In this document: positions 1 through 6,895 of the stretch, one piece after another | Layout of the letters: each line of letters starts with the position of its first letter | How positions within the stretch are numbered: position 1 is the stretch's first letter | DNA from: an uncultured Prevotellaceae bacterium | GTDB lineage: Bacteria > Bacteroidota > Bacteroidia > Bacteroidales > Muribaculaceae | Direction: 5' to 3' | Length of the DNA: 7,495 bases | Assembly (NCBI GenBank): GCA_900556245.1 | Contig: USOC01000051.1 | Location: 1 to 7,495, forward strand | The notes under the pieces: model-generated | What the model was told of the DNA's origin: nothing | Database searches by the model: none | The model's input: the letters and a program-made list of their open reading frames with translations, nothing else | Made by a program: the position numbers and the translations under genes

Positions 1-2
1 GT

Positions 3-566
3 TTGGCAGTCGACAGAGAGAAGAATATGATTTGGATGTCAGACTGGGTTGACAGCCGTTATGTATACTGCTACAGCCTTGAAACAGGCAAGTATTATAC
101 CAAGATGCAGTGCCGTCCGATGCCTTACTGGTGTCAAGGTATCTTCATCGCTGACGGCAAGATGCTGTTTGCCGCTGATGATGGTGAATCTACATTCCAC
201 ATTGCAGACAACATCTACATTGCAGATATCACAGCTGTTCCTTATACAGGTCTGAAAGACGGTACTGAAGTCGTTAGAGACACTCCTTTCAGCGTTAAGC
301 TTGACAAGGCCGGCAAACCGGTGCTTCGCACAGGTAAGATTGCTGCAGGCGCTATGGGCGGCCGTTTGGAATTGTTCCGCGAAATGTCTGATTTCCGTCG
401 TGCAGGTGAAATCGAAGGTCTTTGCATCGACCCTGTTACCGACGAACTTCTTGTGCTGAACAACCGTGGTACTCAGATTATCCTTGGTATGTCTCAAGGT
501 CCGTTTGCGGAAGAAGGATATACAAAGGAAATTCATGAGGTTTATATCTATGAAAAAATCAAATAA
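3..566 (+). CDS. 3' part of a protein of unknown function, possibly a beta-propeller
   Basis: This is the last 187 codons of a gene that enters from the left edge. The TTG at position 3 is probably an internal leucine codon, not a start, because the frame is open to the edge. I do not recognise the family with confidence. The visible part has short beta-prone segments, such as YVYCYSLETGKYY (residues 20-32) and GIFIADGKMLFAADDG (46-61). A later stretch, EIEGLCIDPVTDELLVLNNRG (136-156), resembles the 'EG(L/I)..D..T..LLV.N' blade of SdiA-regulated, phytase-like or NHL-type propellers. It ends in EVYIYEKIK. Any signal peptide or lipobox would lie outside the window. The downstream porin is 95 bp away behind its own candidate promoter, so a shared operon is not required. 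Coding status is very likely; function is open. Confidence 0.8.
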   Translation: MAVDREKNMIWMSDWVDSRYVYCYSLETGKYYTKMQCRPMPYWCQGIFIADGKMLFAADDGESTFHIADNIYIADITAVPYTGLKDGTEVVRDTPFSVKLDKAGKPVLRTGKIAAGAMGGRLELFREMSDFRRAGEIEGLCIDPVTDELLVLNNRGTQIILGMSQGPFAEEGYTKEIHEVYIYEKIK

Positions 567-581
567 AGGGCTTATATAAAT

Positions 582-612
582 TTTTCTTGATTTTTTTACG
601 AGATTAGGTTTG
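582..612 (+). promoter_or_regulatory. Candidate Bacteroidota promoter for the porin gene
   Basis: TAGGTTTG at 605-612 matches the -7 consensus TAnnTTTG exactly in its fixed positions. The expected -33 place, 19 bp upstream, holds TTTT (582-585), one mismatch from TTTG, inside a T-rich run. Transcription would start near 618-620, within or just before the hairpin at 615-638. The good -7 box and weak -33 box make this plausible but unproven. Confidence 0.45.
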
Positions 613-614
613 CA

Positions 615-638
615 GGTATGCGTAGTGATACGCATACC
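615..638. promoter_or_regulatory. Perfect 10-bp palindrome/hairpin upstream of the porin
   Basis: GGTATGCGTA (615-624) and TACGCATACC (629-638) are perfect inverted repeats around the loop GTGA; A614-T639 can add one more pair. The hairpin ends 23 bp before the porin start codon. It could be a weak terminator for the upstream gene, but the following TTGCTTTATAAAT is a poor U-tract. It could also be a stem at the 5' end of the porin mRNA, or a dyad operator bound as DNA. The sequence cannot decide among these. Confidence 0.6.
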
Positions 639-661
639 TTGCTTTATAAATAGAAAGTAAG

Positions 662-1933
662 ATGAATAGAAAGACAGGCATTTTAATTCTTTTTCTGTCC
701 GTATGGACAGGAGCTTTTGCACAGGATTTCGACAGTCGTCCGGCTGTTAATATCGAGAATAAGAAAGAAGATTTGCAATTCACCATTGGCGCGCGCTTTA
801 TGGCAGACGCCGCCTACTATGGACACGGAGGCGAGCAGCAAATCAATTCGGGAGCCGCTATAACCGATGCGCGTATCCGAACCTCGATGACCTACCGTAA
901 CTGGTATTTTTATGCTGATTTCGATTTCTCAAGAGGGAAATTCAGCCAAAAGAATATTTTTCTTCAGTATGCTTTCTCCCGAACACGTGGCCGTCATTTG
1001 GTGAAAGCCGGGTATTTCAATAATCCGGCAACGATGGCCAATAATACGAGTCGGGGCAGTCTTCATTTTATTTCCCGTGCTGCGCCTGTGAATGCTCTTG
1101 CCCCCGGACGAGAATTGGGTGTCAACTATATTTTCCACAACAGGGCATTTTTAGCCAGTCAGGGAGTATTTGCGGAAAATAAATATAATGACCAGGTTTC
1201 AGGTTTTCAAGGAGTGGCAGTAGGCGGACGATGGATTTGGCGTCCTTTCAATCGGGAAGGCTCGGTTTTACACGTAGGTATCGCAGGCCGGTATGCCGAA
1301 ATCGGTACAGGTTCGAAGATTGACAATGTCGTTCGCACCGGACTTAATCTGTCGACTTCTCTGGAAACCTATACAGATCCGACTAAAGCTTTTTTATCGG
1401 TTGAAATGCCTTGGGCAAGGCATGACTATTATCTTAGCGGGGAATTGCTGTTGATTCAGAAGCGGCTTTTTGCCAGGGGGGAGTATATGTACCGGCACGT
1501 AGCGAAACGTCGCGATGACGCAGCTCTTTTCGCTGCACAACTTGCAAAGCCGGACGCTTATCCTACTATTGACGCATGGAAAGCGGCAAATCCGCTCTCG
1601 AGCGATACGTTTCACGGCGCTTATTTTGAGGCGGGTTATCGAATCCTTGGTGGTAATTATGCATACAGTGATGCTGATGGCGTTGTCAAAGGCGCAAGCA
1701 AGCAGGCTTTGGAAGTGGTGGCTCGCTACAGTTTTCTGGATTTGGACAATGTTTTGCCTGCGGGTCCTGTTCCTTCAGAGACTTCACGCCAGGGAGATGT
1801 GCTTCATTCTGCAACGGCAGGCATCAACTATGCATTCAACAAATATGCAAAGGTGCTGTTGAGCTATTCGTATTGCCATTTGCGTCAGGATAATGTCAAT
1901 GTTGTGCAATGCAGACTGATGTTTCAGTTCTAA
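662..1933 (+). CDS. Outer-membrane porin, Porin_O_P (OprO/OprP-like) family
   Basis: A 423-residue beta-barrel protein predicted to lie in the outer membrane and pass small solutes, classically phosphate or polyphosphate in the founding OprP/OprO members; the substrate here is not known. Residues 1-20 form a signal peptide (Lys/Arg start, hydrophobic ILILFLSVW, AFA before Q21). The barrel shows family-like stretches: ARIRTSMTYRNWYFYADFDF (70-89), then KAGYFNNP (115-122) matching the porin 'GQFK.P' segment, GAYFEAGYRILGG (319-331) matching 'G.Y..GSYFLTGE', and LEVVARYSFLDLD (350-362). The last strand ends in MFQF with a C-terminal Phe, the usual BAM recognition signal. The ATG at 662 is chosen because it begins the signal peptide; no strong Shine-Dalgarno is visible. 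No SusC/SusD partner or regulator is adjacent. Family call is fairly sure; substrate is not. Confidence 0.82.
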   Translation: MNRKTGILILFLSVWTGAFAQDFDSRPAVNIENKKEDLQFTIGARFMADAAYYGHGGEQQINSGAAITDARIRTSMTYRNWYFYADFDFSRGKFSQKNIFLQYAFSRTRGRHLVKAGYFNNPATMANNTSRGSLHFISRAAPVNALAPGRELGVNYIFHNRAFLASQGVFAENKYNDQVSGFQGVAVGGRWIWRPFNREGSVLHVGIAGRYAEIGTGSKIDNVVRTGLNLSTSLETYTDPTKAFLSVEMPWARHDYYLSGELLLIQKRLFARGEYMYRHVAKRRDDAALFAAQLAKPDAYPTIDAWKAANPLSSDTFHGAYFEAGYRILGGNYAYSDADGVVKGASKQALEVVARYSFLDLDNVLPAGPVPSETSRQGDVLHSATAGINYAFNKYAKVLLSYSYCHLRQDNVNVVQCRLMFQF

Positions 1934-1978
1934 ATCCGATGAAAAACTCTTCGGAATTATAAAAAATGGAAATATGAC

Positions 1979-2009
1979 TTTGTGAATTAAAAAAATATGC
2001 GTACATTTG
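1979..2009 (+). promoter_or_regulatory. Bacteroidota promoter of rpmE2
   Basis: TTTG (1979-1982), a 19-bp spacer and TACATTTG (2002-2009) match the -33/-7 consensus at every fixed position. Transcription should begin about 2014-2017, giving a leader of about 60 nt. It lies in the 141-bp gap after the porin and gives the L31 gene its own transcription unit. Confidence 0.8.
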
Positions 2010-2015
2010 CACGCC

Positions 2016-2056
2016 ATTACAAAAGTCGCATTACCGGCGGCGATAAAGATTGTAAT
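2016..2056 (+). promoter_or_regulatory. Foldable 5' leader of rpmE2 (candidate r-protein leader)
   Basis: ATTACAA (2016-2022) pairs perfectly with TTGTAAT (2050-2056). Inside, GTCGC (2025-2029) pairs with GCGAT (2040-2044) with one G-U pair, leaving an internal loop (AA opposite AAAGA) and a 10-nt apical loop, ATTACCGGCG. The structure would begin at the predicted transcription start and end 18 nt before the start codon. Ribosomal protein genes often carry leaders to which their own product binds, and L31 leaders are known in other phyla. That this is such a leader is inference from one sequence. Confidence 0.4.
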
Positions 2057-2074
2057 CATTAAAAAGATATAGAA

Positions 2075-2329
2075 ATGAAAAAAGACATTCATCCTTCAAA
2101 TTATCGTGAGGTTGTTTTCAAAGATATGTCGAACGGCGAAACATTTATCACTCGTTCTACTGTTGCGGCAAAAGAAACAATCGAACTTGACGGCGTTACT
2201 TATCCTCTTGTGAAGCTTGAAATCACAAGTTCGTCCCACCCGTTCTTCACAGGTAAGCAGAAGTTGGTAGACACTGCCGGCCGTGTTGATAAGTTTATGA
2301 GCCGTTACGGAAATCGTCTCAAGAAATAA
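2075..2329 (+). CDS. rpmE2: Ribosomal protein L31, type B (zinc-free, bL31B)
   Basis: An 84-residue large-subunit ribosomal protein; L31 bridges the two subunits near the central protuberance. The sequence is classic type [16 protein letters not shown] at the start, [15 protein letters not shown] in the middle, the [12 protein letters not shown] motif (residues 52-63), then [15 protein letters not shown]. It contains no cysteine, so it lacks the zinc-binding Cys residues of type A L31. Length is normal for the family. The ATG at 2075 follows the A-rich leader end AAAAAGATATAGAA; there is no Shine-Dalgarno, as is common for highly expressed genes in this phylum. It is transcribed alone, between a strong promoter and a strong terminator. 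Confidence 0.97.
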   Translation: MKKDIHPSNYREVVFKDMSNGETFITRSTVAAKETIELDGVTYPLVKLEITSSSHPFFTGKQKLVDTAGRVDKFMSRYGNRLKK

Positions 2330-2354
2330 TTTCGGGAGAAATAATACCCCAATC

Positions 2355-2412
2355 CTCAAAACAACGACGGAAGGACAGCCACAGACGGTTGTCCTTCCGT
2401 CGTTGTTTTCCT
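2355..2412. terminator. Strong intrinsic terminator after rpmE2
   Basis: The arms 2358-2377 and 2390-2409 are a perfect 20-bp inverted repeat (AAAACAACGACGG... / ...CCGTCGTTGTTTT). Three more pairs (G2378-T2389 wobble, C2379-G2388, C2380-G2387) extend the stem to 23 bp with loop ACAGAC. A T-rich run (TTTTCCTTTTCTTT) follows on the plus strand, and the left arm begins with A's, so it could also work on the minus strand. It starts about 28 bp after the L31 stop codon. Confidence 0.92.
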
Positions 2413-2637
2413 TTTCTTTGAAGGAAGGAGTCGTGTATCTAAGTTGACGGCTGACATTTGTGGGCTTTTTATAGCATGTGTCATTTTGCTGTGGCTTGTG
2501 ATGTGCTTTTTATGTAATTTGGGATACTTGAGAATGAATTCATATCGAGTTTGATGCTGATAATCGTAAACAATGACTATCTTTGTATAAGATAAGATGC
2601 GGCTTGGCAATACCTGTACTCAAAAGCAGGCTTTTGG
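2410..2637. other. Non-coding gap between rpmE2 and the ftsE promoter
   Basis: No convincing gene is seen. A 9-mer CTATCTTTG at 2577-2585 contains a perfect -7-like box (TATCTTTG, 2578-2585), repeated at 2661-2669. The nearest TTTG upstream (2550-2553) is 24 bp away, longer than the usual 19-21, so promoter activity is doubtful. A small palindrome, CAAAAGC-AG-GCTTTTG (2621-2636), lies just upstream of the second box and could be an operator or chance. The minus-strand frame here runs into the terminator and resembles no known protein. Confidence 0.4.
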
Positions 2638-2669
2638 CTTGGTGTTGCACTCGTCTTTCGCTATCTTTG
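2638..2669 (+). promoter_or_regulatory. Likely promoter of the ftsE-lysC-lysA-dapA operon
   Basis: TATCTTTG (2662-2669) is a perfect -7 match; CTTG (2638-2641), one mismatch from TTTG, is 20 bp upstream. Transcription would begin near 2675, giving a leader of about 85 nt before the ftsE ATG. No other good promoter is visible before lysC, lysA or dapA, so this one probably drives all four genes. Confidence 0.6.
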
Positions 2670-2760
2670 CATCGCAATCAATTCGTTCTGAAGAATGGAT
2701 GAAAATCTTGCTATTCAGCCGATATTATGAATTCTTAAAAGAGGTTTGACAAGTCTGGTT

Positions 2761-3426
2761 ATGGCAAAAATAATAGAATATAGGCATGTGGAGGTGTTCC
2801 GTAAGGAGCTTTTGGTGCTTAAGAATGTAGACTTTTCATTGGAGGAAGGTCAGTTTGTCTATCTGATTGGTCGAGTGGGGAGCGGTAAAAGCAGTCTGAT
2901 GAAGACCATGTACGCCGAGATTCCGATAGAGACAGGAGAAGCCCGTATTTTCGACTACGATTTGATGCGAATCAAGCGCAAGGATATCCCGATGCTACGT
3001 CGTCAGATAGGCATTGTGTTTCAGGATTTTCAACTTCTTTCCGACCGGTCGGTCTATGATAATTTGCTTTTTGTGTTGAAAGCTACCGGATGGAAAAACA
3101 AGGCAGATATTGACGAGCGTATTGCTCAGGTGCTCAAAGAGGTTGGAATGTCGAATAAATCCTATAAGATGCCCCATGAGCTGTCTGGGGGAGAACAGCA
3201 GCGCATAGCAATTGCGAGGGCGTTGCTCAATCGTCCGAAATTGATTCTTGCCGATGAGCCGACAGGTAATCTCGACAATGAGACGGGCTGCCAAATTATG
3301 AATCTGTTGCATACAATCAGCCGTGAAGGTACGGCGATAATTATGGCGACGCATAATATACAACTGACAGAGCAGTTTCCTGCCCGGGTGATTCGCTGTG
3401 AGGATAAGCGGATTGTCGAGGCATAA
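2761..3426 (+). CDS. ftsE: FtsE-like ABC transporter ATPase (cell division)
   Basis: A 221-residue ATPase, close to the usual FtsE length. In the known system FtsE pairs with membrane protein FtsX at the divisome and drives activation of peptidoglycan hydrolases. Motifs in order: Walker A GRVGSGKS (37-44, K43), Q-loop Gln88 in FQDF, signature LSGGEQQ (141-147), Walker B LILADEP (161-167, catalytic E166), D-loop GNLD (169-172) and H-loop His198. No membrane segment is present, and no ftsX lies in the window. The ATG at 2761 is preferred to an in-frame TTG at 2746 because [10 protein letters not shown] is a natural start and the TTG would add only five residues. It leads the lysine operon; lysC begins 69 bp later. 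LolD or MacB-type ATPases are close relatives, but 'KATGW' and 'FQDFQLL' with a short C-terminus fit FtsE best. Confidence 0.85.
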   Translation: MAKIIEYRHVEVFRKELLVLKNVDFSLEEGQFVYLIGRVGSGKSSLMKTMYAEIPIETGEARIFDYDLMRIKRKDIPMLRRQIGIVFQDFQLLSDRSVYDNLLFVLKATGWKNKADIDERIAQVLKEVGMSNKSYKMPHELSGGEQQRIAIARALLNRPKLILADEPTGNLDNETGCQIMNLLHTISREGTAIIMATHNIQLTEQFPARVIRCEDKRIVEA

Positions 3427-3495
3427 GAAATGATTGATATCGTTGTCAGTGTTGTTCTGTAAACTACAAGCATATAATTATAGCATAATAAAAAA

Positions 3496-4806
3496 ATGAA
3501 AGTACTTAAATTTGGCGGGACCTCTGTCGGGTCGGCCGATCGAATTAAAAATGTAGCGGAAATTGTTTCCGCAAAAGGAAAGAATATAGTTGTTCTGTCG
3601 GCTATGGCTGGTACGACCAATACGCTGGTGGAAATTTCAGATTATTTATATAAGCGTAATGCCGACGGAGCAAAGGAAACGATTAATATGCTCGAAAAGA
3701 AGTACTTTCAGACAATTGATGAACTCTATCGTCTGGAAGGGACGAAGGAAGAGGCATTGAGAGAAATTAAGGCTTGTTTCAATTATATACGTTCGTTCAC
3801 AAAGGATATTTTCACTCTTTTTGAGGAAAAGGAAATCTTGGCTCAGGGAGAAATCATGTCGACAATTATGATGGATCTCTATCTTCATGAATGCGGAGTG
3901 CAGAGTGTGCTTATTCCGGCTCTGGATTACATGAAAACGGACAAGAATGCTGAGCCGGAAACGCAATTTATCAAGCAGCGCCTGGTGAACTTGTTAGATA
4001 AGCATCCTGATGCCGACCTTTATATCACGCAGGGTTATATCTGTCGGAATGCTTATGGCGAAATCGACAATCTTCAGCGTGGAGGAAGTGATTATTCGGC
4101 GTCGCTTGTTGGAGCCGCCATCAATGCCGAGGAAATTGAAATCTGGACAGACATCGATGGAATGCACAATAATGACCCTCGATTTGTCGAAGGGACGAAG
4201 CCTGTCGAAAAACTCAATTTTGAAGAGGCCGCTGAACTTGCTTATTTTGGTGCGAAAATTTTGCACCCGACCTGTATCCAACCGGCAAAACTCAACAATA
4301 TACCGGTCAGAGTGTTGAGCACGCTTGACCCGGAAGCGAAGGGAACGCTGATTGGCAGTTCCTCTGTTGATTGTGCGATTAAAGCCATTGCGGCAAAAGA
4401 TAATATCACGGCGATAAAGATAAAGTCGGGTAGGATGCTGCTTGCCTACGGCTTCTTGCGTAAGGTCTTTGAGATTTTTGAGGCGCACAAGACTCCCATC
4501 GATATGATTGTGACGTCGGAGGTCGGTGTGTCTGTCACTATCGACAATGAGAAAAATCTGGATTGCATTCTTGACGATTTGAGGAAATTCGGGACTGTTA
4601 CAGTTGATAGCGATATGGTGATTATCTGTGTTGTCGGCAATCTTGAGTGGCAGAACTGTGGCTTGGAATCTAAAGTCGTTTCGGCTCTGGCGGATATTCC
4701 GGTCAGGATGATTTCCTATGGGGGAAGCAACTATAACATCTCCGTACTTGTGCATAAGGATGACAAAGTGAAGGCTTTGAGAAAACTTAGCAAAGAGTTG
4801 TTTTGA
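3496..4806 (+). CDS. lysC: Aspartate kinase (monofunctional, lysine-regulated type)
   Basis: Phosphorylates L-aspartate with ATP, the first step toward lysine, threonine, methionine and DAP. The 436 residues carry an amino-acid kinase domain (about 1-285) and two ACT domains (about 300-436). Visible motifs: KFGGTSVG (5-12), GEIMST (118-123), the TQGYICRN and [10 protein letters not shown] stretches (178-202), [13 protein letters not shown] (217-229) and YFGAKILHP (250-258). Length fits the monofunctional enzyme; there is no homoserine dehydrogenase domain. The first ACT domain has MLLAYGFL (314-321) and [10 protein letters not shown] (334-343), matching the lysine site of E. coli LysC at most positions. 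The ATG at 3496 follows an A/T-rich leader without a Shine-Dalgarno and starts exactly at the conserved [10 protein letters not shown]. lysA follows 21 bp after the stop. Confidence 0.96.
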   Translation: MKVLKFGGTSVGSADRIKNVAEIVSAKGKNIVVLSAMAGTTNTLVEISDYLYKRNADGAKETINMLEKKYFQTIDELYRLEGTKEEALREIKACFNYIRSFTKDIFTLFEEKEILAQGEIMSTIMMDLYLHECGVQSVLIPALDYMKTDKNAEPETQFIKQRLVNLLDKHPDADLYITQGYICRNAYGEIDNLQRGGSDYSASLVGAAINAEEIEIWTDIDGMHNNDPRFVEGTKPVEKLNFEEAAELAYFGAKILHPTCIQPAKLNNIPVRVLSTLDPEAKGTLIGSSSVDCAIKAIAAKDNITAIKIKSGRMLLAYGFLRKVFEIFEAHKTPIDMIVTSEVGVSVTIDNEKNLDCILDDLRKFGTVTVDSDMVIICVVGNLEWQNCGLESKVVSALADIPVRMISYGGSNYNISVLVHKDDKVKALRKLSKELF

Positions 4807-4827
4807 CGTTAATTTCGGAAAGAATAT

Positions 4828-5982
4828 ATGACAGTTTTTCCAGTGGCGGAGTTTGCAAAATTTGAGACTCCGTTTTATTACTATGATACGGATTTGCTTG
4901 GCGAAACGTTGGGGCTGGTTTCCACACTTTCTCAAATGGATGTATATCACGTGCATTTTGCGGTGAAAGCCAATGCGAATCCTCGAATACTTTCGATGGT
5001 GAAAGTCTCCGGATTGGGAGTCGATTGTGTCAGCGGAGGTGAAATTTCGGCAGCTTTGTCTGCGGGATTTGAGGGAGAACAGATTATGTTTGCCGGTGTG
5101 GGAAAGACAGATTGTGAAATTAATCTTGCACTTGATGCGAATATTCGCTGTTTCAATGTAGAGTCGTTGCCGGAATTGTTGAACATAAATGAACTGGCGG
5201 GAAAAAAACAGGTGATGGCCAGGGTGGCAGTGCGTATCAATCCAAACGTTGATGCTCATACTCATCAATATATAACAACGGGACTTAGTGAAAATAAATT
5301 CGGTATTGGTCTTGACATGCTTGACGATTTTGTCAGGACAGCCCTTTCTTTGGAGAATATAGATCTTTGTGGGGTGCATTTTCATATAGGTTCGCAGATT
5401 GTGGAGCAAGGTCCGTTTGTGGCGCTTTGTGAAAAGATCAATGAAGTACTCGACCGTATGGCGTCGCTTGGTGCGATTATTACGATTGTTGATGTGGGAG
5501 GAGGTCTTGGAATTGACTACGATTGTCCTGATGAGCATCCTGTCCCTGATTTTGAAACCTATTTCAACGTATTCCGGAATGGGCTTCATTTGCGCGAAGG
5601 GCAAGAACTCCATGTGGAGCCGGGGCGTTCCATCGTGGGACAGTGCGGGTCGTTGATAACAAGGGTTGTGTACGTCAAAGAAGGGCAAACGAAAAAGTTT
5701 GCCATTGTGGACGGGGGAATGACCGATTTGTTGCGTCCTGCGCTCTATCAGGCCCATCATTTAATTCAAAACATTTCATCAGAGTCGGTGGTTGACGATG
5801 TTTATGATGTAGTTGGACCAATTTGCGAGTCTTCGGATTGTTTCGGCAAGGATGAGCGTCTGCCGCTTGTCAGACGAGGGGACTATCTGGCGCTTCGTTC
5901 TGCCGGAGCATACGGAGAAGTGATGGCGTCTGGCTATAATTGTCGTCGTCTTCCCGGTTGCGTCTTTTCTGACAGCCTTTGA
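4828..5982 (+). CDS. lysA: Diaminopimelate decarboxylase
   Basis: A PLP enzyme of fold type III that converts meso-diaminopimelate to L-lysine, the last step of lysine synthesis. Motifs: FAVKAN with the Schiff-base Lys47, DCVSGGE (66-72), HFHIGSQ (184-190), the phosphate-holding VDVGGGLGIDY (221-231), EPGRSIVGQ (264-272), and GPICESSDCFG (330-340) with catalytic Cys333; AGAYGEVMASGYN (359-371) closes the active site. At 384 residues it is shorter than the E. coli enzyme but normal for Bacteroidales, where the chain ends soon after MASGYNCR. GGAAAG (4817-4822) lies six bases before the ATG and may act as a Shine-Dalgarno. dapA begins 28 bp after the stop codon. Confidence 0.97.
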   Translation: MTVFPVAEFAKFETPFYYYDTDLLGETLGLVSTLSQMDVYHVHFAVKANANPRILSMVKVSGLGVDCVSGGEISAALSAGFEGEQIMFAGVGKTDCEINLALDANIRCFNVESLPELLNINELAGKKQVMARVAVRINPNVDAHTHQYITTGLSENKFGIGLDMLDDFVRTALSLENIDLCGVHFHIGSQIVEQGPFVALCEKINEVLDRMASLGAIITIVDVGGGLGIDYDCPDEHPVPDFETYFNVFRNGLHLREGQELHVEPGRSIVGQCGSLITRVVYVKEGQTKKFAIVDGGMTDLLRPALYQAHHLIQNISSESVVDDVYDVVGPICESSDCFGKDERLPLVRRGDYLALRSAGAYGEVMASGYNCRRLPGCVFSDSL

Positions 5983-6010
5983 GGATGGAATGGAATAAAA
6001 GGAAAAATTT

Positions 6011-6895
6011 ATGTCAAAATATATGAGTCTGAAGGGAGTGGGTGTTGCGCTCATAACTCCCTTTAAGAAAGATAAGTCGATTGATTATCCGGCACTTGCC
6101 CGGCTGCTTGAATATATCATTCAAAATAAAGCGGATTATTTGGTTGTGCTTGGCACGACAGCTGAGACACCGACTTTGTCCGAAAAGGAGCGTGAAAATG
6201 TCAAGGCTTTTGTGGCGGAACGTGTCAGGGGGCGTATTCCGATGGTGCTTGGAGTCGGAGGAAATAATACGATGGGGGTGGTAGAGTATTTAAAAAACCA
6301 CGACCTGCGTGATTTTACTGCGATTTTGTCTGTCGTACCCTTCTATAACAAACCGTCGCAAGAGGGTATTTATCAGCATTACAAGTCAATTGCAGAAGCG
6401 TCACCTTTGCCCGTGATACTCTATAACGTCCCCGGACGTACCGGTGTGAATATGTCGGCAGAGACGACCTTGCGATTAGCCCGGAATTTTGAGAATATCA
6501 TTGGAGTGAAAGAGGCTTCGGGAAACATTACCCAAATGGACGATATCATCAAGCATAAGCCTGAAGACTTTATGGTGATTTCCGGAGATGACGGTATAAC
6601 CTTTCCCTTGATCACCTTAGGGGCTGTAGGCGTGATTTCAGTCATTGCAAATGCGTTTCCGAAGGAATTCAGCAGGATGGTGCGACTGGCTCTTGAAGGG
6701 GACTTCCAAAGGGCTCTGACGATACATCATCGTTTCACTGATTTGTTCGGTCTTCTTTTCGTCGATGGAAATCCGGCGGGAGTGAAGTGCTTGCTTCACG
6801 CCAAGGGGATGATAGAGAATGAGTTGAGGCTTCCTCTCGTTCCAACAAAAATAACGACTTACGAAAAGATTCGTACAGTTCTTGGCAGTCTGTGA
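6011..6895 (+). CDS. dapA: 4-hydroxy-tetrahydrodipicolinate synthase
   Basis: Condenses pyruvate with aspartate semialdehyde, the committed step of the DAP/lysine branch. The 294 residues form a (beta/alpha)8 aldolase of the DapA/NAL family. Visible: GVALITPF (11-18), GTTAETPTL (48-56, T49/T50), PFYNKPSQEG (110-119, Y112), LYNVPGRTG (137-145, catalytic Y138 and R143), and Schiff-base Lys167 in GVKEASGN. Residue 51 is Ala where many relatives have Gly (GTTGE); I believe this is typical of the phylum. Two ATGs compete; 6011 is preferred over 6023 because AAAAGGAAAA lies just upstream. It is last in the operon, and its TGA directly abuts the stop codon of the minus-strand trxA gene. Confidence 0.96.
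   Translation: MSKYMSLKGVGVALITPFKKDKSIDYPALARLLEYIIQNKADYLVVLGTTAETPTLSEKERENVKAFVAERVRGRIPMVLGVGGNNTMGVVEYLKNHDLRDFTAILSVVPFYNKPSQEGIYQHYKSIAEASPLPVILYNVPGRTGVNMSAETTLRLARNFENIIGVKEASGNITQMDDIIKHKPEDFMVISGDDGITFPLITLGAVGVISVIANAFPKEFSRMVRLALEGDFQRALTIHHRFTDLFGLLFVDGNPAGVKCLLHAKGMIENELRLPLVPTKITTYEKIRTVLGSL

Noticed and set aside
39..722. A 227-codon minus-strand frame across the first gene and the porin start
   Set aside because: It overlaps the coding end, the promoter, the hairpin and the porin signal peptide, and shows no recognisable domain.
1934..1960. Terminator for the porin (TCCGA/TCGGA at 1935-1939 and 1951-1955)
   Set aside because: The stem has only 5 bp with an 11-nt loop and no following T-run, so the porin terminator remains unidentified.
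2356..2610. An 84-codon minus-strand frame in the rpmE2-ftsE gap
   Set aside because: Its last third is encoded by the terminator hairpin, it has no family resemblance, and no minus-strand promoter was seen for it.
2670..2760. Lysine riboswitch ahead of the lysine operon
   Set aside because: The leader is only about 85 nt, too short for an L-box aptamer, and shows none of its extended pairing.
2746..2760. TTG at 2746 as the ftsE start
   Set aside because: It adds only five residues, is a rarer start codon and has no better ribosome site; the ATG at 2761 gives the usual FtsE length.
3994..5760. A 588-codon open frame on the minus strand across lysC and lysA
   Set aside because: It lies fully opposite two well-conserved genes. 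Its translation resembles no protein family and is rich in His, Arg and Ile as reverse-strand shadows often are.
6157..6165. GTTAE in place of GTTGE in DapA as a defect
   Set aside because: All catalytic residues are present, and I recall the Ala form as common in Bacteroidales DapA, so it looks lineage-typical.
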